A stretch of 64,000 bases of DNA from Undaria pinnatifida (taxonomy: Eukaryota > Sar > Phaeophyceae > Laminariales > Alariaceae), in assembly GCA_012845835.1 (NCBI GenBank), contig JABAKD010000025.1, positions 12,779,264-12,843,263 on the forward strand. Reading direction: 5' to 3'. A model generated the notes under the pieces. It was not told where the DNA came from. It did not search any database and saw only the letters and a program-made list of their open reading frames with translations. Each line of letters starts with the position of its first letter. Positions within the stretch are counted from its first letter, which is position 1. Of the stretch, positions 48,253-58,900 are shown in pieces. Made by a program: the position numbers and the translations under genes.

Positions 48253-48839
48253 TAAGTAGGAAAAAATTTATCAAACTCGACATGTTCGATGCGTCTGAAG
48301 CCGAGGGCGACGAACTGATTCGCGAGCTTATTTAAATTATTCCTTGGCAGATTATTCTGCATATATACATATTAGCTGGATTTGGTACTCTCAAGAGTGC
48401 ATAGTATTTAAAATTTGGGGAAACGAGTAACTGTTTCTTGACTTTTGAAGTTATGAATTTTCACGATTGCGTTGTCTACTAGGTATGCCATCACTTTGCC
48501 CTGGATTCGAACATTTGGAATATGAATGGATATTTTGTATGTACCCAGACGGGAGGCACTTGTCTAATTTGAAAGTGAGTGTTGAGACTGCTGTCCGATC
48601 ACACTTGTAGGCAGCCCTATTCTTTGGAGCTGACAGCCGTTTTAAAGGAAGGGTTGAGTGTTCATTATTGGGCCGATATTTTAGTTTTCGGATTTTCATT
48701 TTGCTATTTGAATTTCATGTTTGAGTTTTCGGTCTATGGATTTCGGTTTTGAGTTCTTGTTCTTGGACTTAGAATTTCACAACGCAATATTAATGTTGGA
48801 TAATGTCCCTGAATTGTGTCTCTAGGTTTACTGTTAAAA

Positions 48840-50335
48840 TCGAAATACGCTCCATCTGTGAGATCGAATATTTTGTCGAAATTCGTTCTTGCAAGCTGTG
48901 TGTGATAATCTGATCGCGCGTATAACGGGTTGTGTGTCCTCATTAAGGATACTGGTCGGCGACTCCCCTTGCAACTACGGTGTAGCTATCAGGGTCCAAA
49001 GGGTGATGTTAGGCAGTCTGTGTGCGAAAACTATAAAACCCGTTTCTGAGGGGGACAAAATGTGACAGCTAGCTGTGGAAGGAAATGCATCAGTTTATCA
49101 AGTGAATCCTGTAAGTGAGGGCAGATATTTTAAGGACGTGGGGGCTTGTTTTGATCAAAAGGGGGGGGGGGGACGGGGGGAGGGACAGGTGGGGCAGCTA
49201 AATTTGGGCGTGGAAGCTAAAGATTCTTCTTTTGGCAGAGGGAGGGGGGGGGGTTGTGGGGGGGAGAGGGGGTAGGGGGGGACGGCTTCAGGTCGCATAG
49301 ATGTAAGGGGTTTGACTATACGCCTGCTGCTAGGTCTTGGCGATGGTGCGGGTGGTGGGGAAGGAGGGGGGGGAGGGCGCGGGGGTGGGGGGATTGCAGC
49401 AGCGGCATTGACGGCTCTACAAAGATAATGCGATGATATCCAGCGCGTGGAAGTGTTTATTACTCCGGCGCACTACGATATTAGGTCAGGAGTTTGAGCA
49501 AGAGAGAGCGAGGAAAAAGATGAAATATTAAAGGGCGGGAAGGTTTTCAAGATGTTTAGGTCACATGTTATGTTAAAATACACTCCAGCTATATATGATC
49601 AAGGATTTGGTCGATACTCATCTTAGTAACATTGTGTGTGATACTCCGATCGCGCGTAATAATCATATATGTAGGGGCTTGCTATAGGCGCGGTGCGGGG
49701 TCTAGGCGATCGTGCGGGGTGGGGGCGCTGGATGGGGGGAGGGGGGATGAATGAAAGCTACGTCATGGATGGCTAGAAAGACACTGATGTGATATCAACT
49801 ACATAGTATGTGTTTATTACTCTGGCCGAGTTCGATTATAAGTTGGGTGTTTGGACGAACTGGGCGGGGAACAAAAGGCGCGCGGGGGGGGGGGGAGGGG
49901 GGGGGAGGGCGATGATGAGTTGGAGCTACGGCATCGATGGCTAATAGAATAATGAGATGATATCAGCTGGCTGGTAATAGTTACTACTCCGGTATACTTT
50001 TTCTTTTGGTGGGGTATTAGAACAAGATAATAGATCGGGGGGGGGGGAGGGGGGGGGGGGGCATTTAAATATGTGCGCGGAAACAAAATTATAAACCCTT
50101 AAAAGAGATGAATCTGACGGTAGGAAGTAACAAGACACACCTTTACATCCCCCGCCTGATAATGTTTTTTATCGTAGGTTTGATGTTACATGTAGTATGC
50201 AAACCAGTTTTTTAGTGTAGTAAACAACGTGTTAAAAGCTTAATAATTTGTTATTGTACATGGATCGACAGACGAAATATTTCAATCAATAGGTACAATC
50301 ATGTAGGTACGATTAGTTTCGGACATCGCTAATTC
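48840..50335 (+). repeat. Dispersed repeat family A, long copy 4
   Basis: It opens with CATCTGTGAGATCGAATATT and runs through GTGTGTGATAATCTGATCGCGCG, TGCAACTACGGTGTAGCTATCAGGGTC and GGGGACAAAATGTGACAGCT. Further in it has repeated GTGTTTATTACTC(C/T)GG modules (49453, 49806 and a weaker one near 49979) and G-runs. It ends near AAATATTTCAATCAATAGG. The same order of words occurs at 58793-61745. It includes an internal core duplicate at 49575-49665. No protein-coding domain was found. Confidence 0.65.
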
Positions 50336-50547
50336 TAAGAGTGTTTTTCAAGGAGTATGCTGCTACAATCCTTCTTTCTTGTTACAGTAACATTGGGAGC
50401 ATATGGATTGACCATTTGTTTCATTAGATCGTTCTACCCTGATGATATGACATTATTAGTCTATAGCATCATGCCGCATCATTGACAATCAGGGACGCTG
50501 TTGGTTGTATGCTTGGATATCATACGGAAATGATGACGGTTGAGCAA

Positions 50548-50793
50548 TGTAGGGGTTTCCCGTGATAGGTTGGCTACATGGAAGCGGGATTTCGGGATGG
50601 TGGAATCATTCTGGTGTTTTCGCCGTCACTCCTTGTTGTTCTTCTTATATATACTGAGTGACTCTTCTTCTCTCCACGCTGTGCCTTGGCCAGAAACAAC
50701 GTAATATATATTTGTGCGTATTTTACTTCAATACCCCACTACTACTGTTCGCTCCGCGGTGAGCCCTCTACGCTTCATAGGGATCAACAAACA
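50548..50793 (+). repeat. LTR-like sequence B, copy 2
   Basis: This starts TGTAGGGGTTTCCCGTGATAG and ends GGGATCAACAAACA, colinear with 20963-21220. No protein of that element follows. It is a solo LTR or a truncated copy. Confidence 0.55.
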
Positions 50794-50814
50794 AGGTACT
50801 AAGTACAGAGCAGT

Positions 50815-50880
50815 CTCGAGGTCAGATGCACAGCAGGCTCGAGGTCACGTGCACAGCAGGCTCGAGGTCAGGTACGCCGC
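50815..50880. repeat. Short tandem repeat, unit about 25 bp, three copies
   Basis: CTCGAGGTCAGATGCACAGCAGG recurs with small changes at about 50815, 50840 and 50862. Confidence 0.75.
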
Positions 50881-51134
50881 AGGCCGGGAGCAAGCTGTTC
50901 TGCGGGACTTTGGCGTTTGGTCACGACGACGATTTGTTTACTCTAAGACGGAAGCTGCCCCTAGATTGAACGTTCTCCGTGAGATAAGATGGACACAACA
51001 CGTACATCGCACGATTGGCCAAGGTTCGTACAACAGTGATAGGTTTAGTGCGGTCTTCGCGCTGGTTCGAAAATTTTAACTGGGTTGTGTGCCGAATCTT
51101 CTTTCTATGTTTAGGGGGGGAGGGGGGGGGGCGG

Positions 51135-51863
51135 CGTCACGCCCAAGAGACTAAAGTCTGGGTCTGGCCATCATGGTTTTATAATTTGTGGGCCTTCTGA
51201 TGGCTGTCACAAGATAGCCTAAGACCGTCCTGACTTCTTCGCCATGTTGGGTTCTCTCCCCTGTGCCATTGATGCACTTGATACCCTCTATGAACCCAAT
51301 GTTGTCTCTAGTCAGTTCCTAGGGAAAGCTAGCATGACATTTTATTCTCTTTTCCTTTTCGTGCTTTCTCTTCATGTCTTGCTTTTTCTTGCTTTTACAA
51401 CTTTCTTGTTTTTTTTGTTTTCCGTTCTTTCCTTTTTGGTTTTTTTCGCTCTCTTGTCTTTGCTTTTATTTCCTTTGTCTTCTTTTGTTTTCTTTGTTTC
51501 TTTTTTCCAATTGACCTGCGTCTGTCGTGCGTATGTGTAGTGATAGGTACTACGTGCAATATATACGTGGTAGTCTTTCTTGGGTGGCAAGCGGTATAGT
51601 CGGTTTTTCGAGGCGGGATTAGGTTGACGTATGCACCAGTCAGTATGGACCTGGCACATCGTTGGCTGACTCCCGATTTCACGTTTATATGTTTCTGGTG
51701 GAGGTATGAATCGCGTCAGCTGTGATATTCGCGTGTACCACCTTTCGCTTGTTTGTGTTTTTTCCCCTGGGGTATTCCTCAGCTCGAGAGTGACTGGAGC
51801 CTGTCCTGTGACCACGGACTTGATTACGCGAGTTGATGTGAGAACAACAATAGCAACAACTAT
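51135..51863 (+). repeat. Long direct repeat C, copy 1
   Basis: This is colinear with 53365-54005. Matches include GGGCC-TCTGATGGC/GTCCTGTGGC, TCACAAG-TAGCCTA, GACTCCCGATTTCACGTTTA and ATGTGAGAACAACAA. The interval contains a T/C-rich tract at 51355-51515. Confidence 0.65.
51355..51515. repeat. Pyrimidine-rich (TTTTC) tract
   Basis: About 160 bp of almost pure T and C with TTTTC/CTTTT words. The equivalent part of copy 2 (53572-53680) is also pyrimidine-rich. Confidence 0.75.
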
Positions 51864-52469
51864 GTCAACCACGATGGATCTCCCTCTAACCGCCTTTGTC
51901 GCCCTGATAACACGCGAACGCGCTTGTACCCATGTATCACCTACATTTCAAGTTACGTCGTCGTTTCTATGTTATATTTTTTGGACCCGCGTGTTGCGAC
52001 CAAAAAACGGAGATTGCAATGTTTTCATGCGGCGCAACAGTACAAACAGGGTCACATGCTGCGCCTGTCCACGTCCCGTACGAGTTTTTGCGTTTGATCG
52101 TTAACGTTTGAACACCAAGTTTATCATCACCAACCAGCAGTGGCCGACGCCATAATCTTGCCGTCGCCAAGTTTCACCTCTAAAGTCTCAAAGGAGTTAA
52201 TCTCATGCTCTCGGCTGCGTACTGCTCACTCCTCTCATCAACAATCATTTAACATCATCTTGCACGCACGGCACTGAAGACGCAGAAAACGACAAACATC
52301 ACACACATCGCTACTTGACTGGGCCGTCTTGACCACGTGAGCTTTGCCTGCAAACCTCATGGCTGGACCTCTCAACTGTCCACGATACCACTTCACCGAT
52401 TTCCCGTCCGAGAGAGCACATTTTGGGTGATGCTGCCACACATTTCATGTACCCATACAATTATAGTTT

Positions 52470-52610
52470 TTGCAGTCGCAGCAGCTATAACAGTAGTACT
52501 AGCAGTAGCAGTAGTTGCAGCAGCAATATAGTAGTAGCAGCAGCAGTCGTAGTGGCAGTACTAGCAGTAACAATAGCAGCAGTAGAAGTAGAAGGATCAT
52601 TGGCAGTATA
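52470..52610. repeat. Degenerate AGT/AGC trinucleotide tract
   Basis: AGTAGTAGCAGCAGC-type words on the plus strand are roughly complementary to the following TAC/TGC microsatellite, so the two could pair. Confidence 0.7.
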
Positions 52611-52683
52611 ACAGTAGACTAGGTATATTAATAATTTTGCTACTTCTGCTGCCACTCTTACTGCTACATACTGCTCCTGCTCC

Positions 52684-53027
<344 letters not shown>

Positions 53028-53364
53028 TAATTTCTGCTTCTACTCTTACTGTTGCTGCGCAGTTGTGTTCGCTGTTGCTGCTGCTGCTGCTGCTACTTCC
53101 GTGCCGGTGACGGGGGGAAGAAGCAACTGCCGCCGTTTCGCGGACTCGTGTTGAAGAGCCTGACGGCTACCACACGGTTACGGTGACCACGTGCGCAGCT
53201 ACGGCTTCTGAGACGGTGGCGGCGCTCTTGCGGCAGCGCCATCCACCGTCGGCAACGCTATGCGACCGGGTAGAGGGGGGCAGCGGGGCGGAGGGGGGAA
53301 GGGGCGGGCGCGAGAAGGGGTGGGGAAGGCAGAAGGGGTGGGGAGGGAAAAGGGTAGGAAGAGC

Positions 53365-54005
53365 AGGCGTCCAGCCGAAGAGGCTGACGTCTGGTTCTCG
53401 CCATCATCTTCTGGAATTACGTGGGCCGTCCTGTGGCCGTCACAAGCTAGCCTACGGCCGCCCCGACTCCTTGGCCTTGTTGTGTTCTCCCCCCAGCGCC
53501 TGATGCATTTTACGCCTTCCATGTGCCCAATGCCGCCTTTAGTCGGTCCCTAGGGTCCACTAGACTAGTGTTTTTTTTCCCCCTCTCCTTTTTGTGCTTC
53601 CTCCTCTTGACATGAACTTTCGTTTCTTTTCCTTTTTCTCTTTTTCTTCTTGCCGCCCTTTTTTCCTTTTCTTACGCGAGTCTGTCGTGCGTATGCGTAG
53701 TGTTAGTTACTACGTGATATATATGTATACCTGGTAGTCTTTTCAGGGGTGGCGTGCAGTGTTGTCGCTATGTTGTACCAGTTTTGGCCGGGCACGTCGT
53801 AGGTTGACTCCCGATTTCACGTTTACATATTTTTCTCTGGGAGGCATGAATAGCTCCAGCTATAATATATGCGTGTACCACTTTGAGTTTTGCTTGCGTT
53901 TTTCCTTGCAGTTGGCCATTCTTCCACTTTCAAGTCACCGCAGCCTGTCCTGTGACCACCGTTTTGAATATGCGAGTTAATGTGAGAACAACAACAACAA
54001 CCGCA
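53365..54005 (+). repeat. Long direct repeat C, copy 2
   Basis: This is the partner of 51135-51863. The two copies flank about 1.5 kb that contains the microsatellite. They could be diverged LTRs or an old segmental duplication. Clear TG...CA ends were not found. Confidence 0.6.
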
Positions 54006-54009
54006 CACA

Positions 54010-54795
54010 TATTCATGTGCTCCAGGTAGGCATATATTTACGAGTTATCAGGTGCATTCTGACCTACTATGTGGGTGCGACATCCTTCCGAGGGTCTTCA
54101 TGACAGAAGCTCCATATATCTATCTTACCTAAAACCGTATGCGAGGTTGATGAAACAAACATGATAAGTGCGACCCGATGGTCATTCCCCTGGCCTGGGT
54201 CCGCTGTGTAATGAGGCGAGCGGGCATCAAAAAAATATATATATTATAAAAATTGAAATACACTCTATATATATGGTTAAAGAGCTCCTCAGTTTCGAAG
54301 ACTGGTCGGTCATAAACAATGTGTCCCGAAAACCCAACGCCTGTAGACTAGACTATATATAGTAGCTCGCGTCTTCGCCGCCGAGTTAGCGTTTTCTAGT
54401 GGCGCGCCGCTCTGCCGGTTTCAACTTACCTGGTACCTGGTGGTACCGTTTATACAGTACTGCTACAATGCACTGATAGCAAATATCACACTTGTGTAGA
54501 ACTCCATATATGTCCGCTCGAGGGCCGTTACCGCTCTGTTGGGGTAGTCTACTCGTGAACAACACCCCACCACGGCGGTCGTAACCTCCTTACAAAGCAA
54601 AAAGTAATGTATGTGCTGTTGCCCTCAATAGGACGGTAAATAGACACCTCACCGCCCTTTTCGGGGAAAAGCTACCTGTGCTACAACAATTTATTACTCT
54701 ATGACATGTAGACTACTGCATGAATTTTTAGCCCGTTTTTGTTACTGTTGATGGTGTGATCTCCGGGTTAGTATAACCTCCCGCCATTTCTTATT
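54010..54795. other. AT-rich intergenic DNA, no gene recognised
   Basis: Short frames only. A weak family A-like word (GAAATACACTCTATA) lies near 54255. Confidence 0.4.
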
Positions 54796-55547
54796 CAGTC
54801 GCATTCCGCCAGTCGAAAACGACCCTTTTCGACTGGAATCTTGTGGTCCTTCTTCTTATCGTCAGTCGAGTCGATTTTATAGTTTTTGTACCCTTCCTAG
54901 AGGCGGGTGGTGTCAGGGGGTACTGCTGTACAGCAGTCGAAATCGGTTGGCAGCTCCGTGCTCCGCGCTTTTTCCGGGATCAACGGCTGGATGAAACCTC
55001 GTCCCAGCGAGTTGGTGGCTTTGAGTTTAGTCGAAAGCCGCCAAGGCTACGTTCGTGGAGCTGCACTCAGCCGAGAGCCGTTGAAGTTACAGCAGGCGCA
55101 GCCGTTGTTGGCAGCCTGGGATCGATACCGCGCGCTGATGCCGTCGTGTGATACACGCTGCTCGCGAGCGGAACTAGGAATGCGCCACGCAGACTTGTTG
55201 CGAGAACCAACAGCAGTGATAGCCACGCCAGCGTCAGCGCCTCGTATGATACTGCAGTGTGGTACCTGGTATGGGTTTGTGGCCGTGTGGCCGTGTGGGT
55301 GTATGTTTGGTGATAGAATGGACAATGCGATCGGTTCAGAAAACACGTGTTAAGCTTATTCGCCTGACTGAGTTCGACGGAGGGATGCAGTCGAAAAACT
55401 CGATTTTTTCGACTGGATCCGCCAGTCGGACTCCTCAGTCGAAAAAAGTTGAGTCGAAAAAGCCTTTTTCGACTGACACTGTGTAATAAGAAAGCTCGAT
55501 TTGGGCTTCAGTCGAAAAAGGCCGTTTTCGACTGACAAATCCGACTG
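54796..55547. mobile_element. Mariner-like MITE, 752 bp, with internal hairpins
   Basis: The ends are inverted: left CAGTCGCATTCCGCCAGTCG and, on the other strand, CAGTCGGATTTGTCAGTCG, each followed by GAAAACGRCCYTTTTCGACTG. Each end therefore carries a CAGTCGAAAA...TTTTCGACTG hairpin, and two more hairpins lie at 55389-55480. The right flank is TA, but the left flank is TT, so the expected TA duplication is only half preserved. No transposase is present. An unrecognised plus-strand frame (54907-55353) fills the middle. Confidence 0.75.
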
Positions 55548-55978
55548 TATAAAAAATGGCCTAACCCCTTCTATTATTGATGGTATACTACCCCCTACTT
55601 CTACACGTTCTACTGGCACCAATTGATACCATTGCTATTATTATTGCTGCTGCTGCTGCTTTTGCTGTTGCGCCCTGAGCTGCTTCGTTGCTGGTTGTGT
55701 GCCCTTGTTCGAGATACTCGACCCTTCACGAATTGCTCGACCTCTTGAATTTTTTATCCGATGTGGCGGGACACCTACAAAGTAGAACGTGAGTAGATGT
55801 TGTTTGGGGGGGGTACGTACTTTTTCATCGATGGTGGCTTCTACGTAGACTCTCAAACTTGATAATGCCGTCGGAGTTCGGGTTCATGATCATCAATAAA
55901 TCCCGCCCACACTCCAGTCTAAATCTTCCCCAAGCTTTGTCACAAGCATCTTAGTTCGCTTCTGCAATACTCGGTAGA
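55548..55978. other. 5' flank of the light-harvesting gene
   Basis: This contains a CTG run near 55645-55660 and the presumed promoter and leader. No TATA box was obvious within 100 bp of the start codon. Confidence 0.45.
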
Positions 55979-58900
55979 ATGGTGGCGACACAAGTGTTCC
56001 TCGGCGCTGCCGCAACCCTCATCGCCTCCTCGACCGCCTTCGTTGTGCCGATACCCGTGCGTTTCGTTGCGCCCGCGTCATCGTCGAGACTCACGATGCT
56101 GAGCCCTGGCACCGAGTACGTCGCCACTCTTCCCGGCGCTCCGTTCTCCAACGGCAAGGTATGATGTTAACCGCACAGTAAGACTCCCTCTATAGTGCTG
56201 GCTGAGTAGTGTCTGTTCCCCCTATAGCGCCTGTCAATTCGTGCTGGACATACAGAATCCAATAGTCGCAGCATGCGGAGTACAGGCTTTCCGCTATATA
56301 TATTAGTGCTTGTTGTATGGTTGGCCTGCAGCGGCACTTTTGAGGAGCCTTTGCTCTACATGATGCGGCGTGTGCCACAAACGCCCGGTACATACATACA
56401 TACGTAGATTCCTGACGATCGTGGTCGTTTACGACGCACACGCGGAGGATTTATTCACATGACCAACGTAGGTTATTGTAGATTGATCAACATGAACAAA
56501 AACAAACGCGTTGCTCGTCGACTACACCTGGCATGCATAGTTGGGGGTGTCGTGTGCTCTTCAAAATGTATCCGTTGTAGGTACCCTCCTCTCATATATA
56601 GTCTATGTGGTGACTGCTGTTGTTGCAGATTTTCGATCCACTGGGTCTGTCGGACGGTGCTACGCCCGCTGAGATAAAAAAATGGCGCGAGGCAGAAATC
56701 AAGCACGGCCGGGTGTCCATGCTGGCGTGCGTAGGCGTCGTTGTTGCAGAGGTGAGCCTGAGATGTACTGGTACGATATACGACTATTAATAACGCTACG
56801 AAGGAGGCGAGTAAAATATTAAGATTGATACCTTAGTCTATATTGTATTAGACTAAAAAATATAAAAAATAAAACGCTCCAACCAGCTAGCTGTCAGATC
56901 GAAGATTTTGTCGAAACTCAAATTTGCAAACTGTGTCGGAGATATGCGGTAGTGCTGTAGCGAGCATCTGCAATGTTTTAACATGTCATGGTCACTCCTT
57001 CGCGTTTGTTGTTGGTTCGCGTACATGCATATGGTGTGCATGTTTTGTACGAGGAGACTGCATACATTCAGGTTTGTTACAAGAATAATCATGGTAACTA
57101 CTAGACTACACTACTATTAATAATAGTCTATTAATAGTCTATACATACTGCTGTAGAATAGAAGTACGCACCAAATCCGACAACGAAGTCATACATACAT
57201 GCGTCGATATCGGGGGCGTTCTACGTGGCGTGATGCATCATCACGATTCTCGTGATTTGGAGACAGCAGACAACAAAAAGCTCACACACGCTCAGAGGTT
57301 CCTACGATTACATGAATCATTGAATACTTGTTGTACCGATATAGAAATATCACTGGTACGTGCCTCTATACTGCGCGCACGTGCCCACCTCATACAAAAG
57401 CTCGTGCCCCATTTTTATTTTTTTATTGAAAAACGTCAGCTAGCTGCTGCTGTGAAACCCACTTCTATATCAAAAATTTGCGGGTACGCACATACATACA
57501 TACATTCGTGGAGTTTTTCAGCTGAAAGATATAGGCACGCGCCAAACTCAGCGTAGGTAGTAGTGTTACTCACGTTCAATCTGGAATTTCCATCCTTACC
57601 TACATCCAAAACCAGAAGAAATATGAAACAACTTCGTATTCTATTTTAATAGTGTCGGTGCCACAGCAGTAGTCACAGCGAATTATCACAACGGCAGTCA
57701 CCACAGCAGTCCCAGCGAAGTGTCACAGCAGTAGTCGCAGCGAATCTCACTCACAGCAGAAATCAGCCAGTCTATCACACCATGGACCTGTCTCGCTGAC
57801 GATGCTTCTCTCTTCTCTGCGTGCTTCGCTTGCTAGTCAGCAACCGGACAGACGGATCCAAGGTTTTCTTTGCTGTACCAGGACAAGTACAAGTAACCAC
57901 CCGCGTTGATCTCATTCGTCGACGAGCAATAACCCCAAACTTATTCCGTACATACATACTGAATCCTTTTTTTCTTGTGTCTTGATGATTCGCGTAGTAG
58001 TGTCGATGCCTCCTACTACAGAGCCTAGTTTTTCTGCGCACAGTGGTCACAGACCACGAGCAAAAGACTAATATAGGTAACCCGGACGCCCCGGTTGCGT
58101 ATCAGGTTATCCTCGAGCCTGGTACAGGTCTGTTTCGCTAGTTCGAATTCCCCAGAGTGCATACTCGTATAAACTCGTAGATATATTTTTCCTTGTGCAC
58201 AATTTTATTCGCGGAAACCGCGAGAGCGTAAGTTAGCTACACTCGACGAAAAATCGACGAGCAGTGGGATTGCTGAACCCTATGCGCGATAAAAATTAAG
58301 GCAATAATCGGGGGGAAGAAGGGACGACACCTACCTAGGTCCTGTGACCACGGCTTGTCTATAGAAGCTGGAAAGTAGATGTGTGTGAAAAAAGAAAACA
58401 AAATGAAAATAAAAATCGATACGCATGTTGGCCCCCCCCCCCCCCCCTTTTTTCATTGTCTGGCTTGTTCTCGAACCCCGCACGCTAGCTTTCACTTGCT
58501 TTACCTTGATCTGTCATAAAATGCGACTGTTTCGGTTGTGTTTTACTTTGCTTGACAGTATGTGACCGCATAATAATATGTATATCTAGGATGAAGAATC
58601 AGCACGGACACTGGGTGTACTGATGATTGATGTTGTTGGCTAAAAAGAATGGTTTCATGTCAAGACAACACCAACGGAAACATTTCACTCAACGTGATTC
58701 GGCCGTGTCCATACGATGAACCGCATGAACACGCGGGCAAATATTCAAGATGAAAGCCAGCACATAGTTGTAAGACTATAGTGTATAAGAAAAATACACT
58801 CCATCCACCTGTGAAATCCATTTTTTTTTCGAAACTCATATTTGCACGCTGTGTGTGATACATACACCGATCGCGCGTATTACTGGGTGTGTCCTTATTA

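Noticed and set aside
51372-51872. Lys-rich minus-strand frame
   Set aside because: It is the complement of the T/C-rich tract; the composition explains the open frame.
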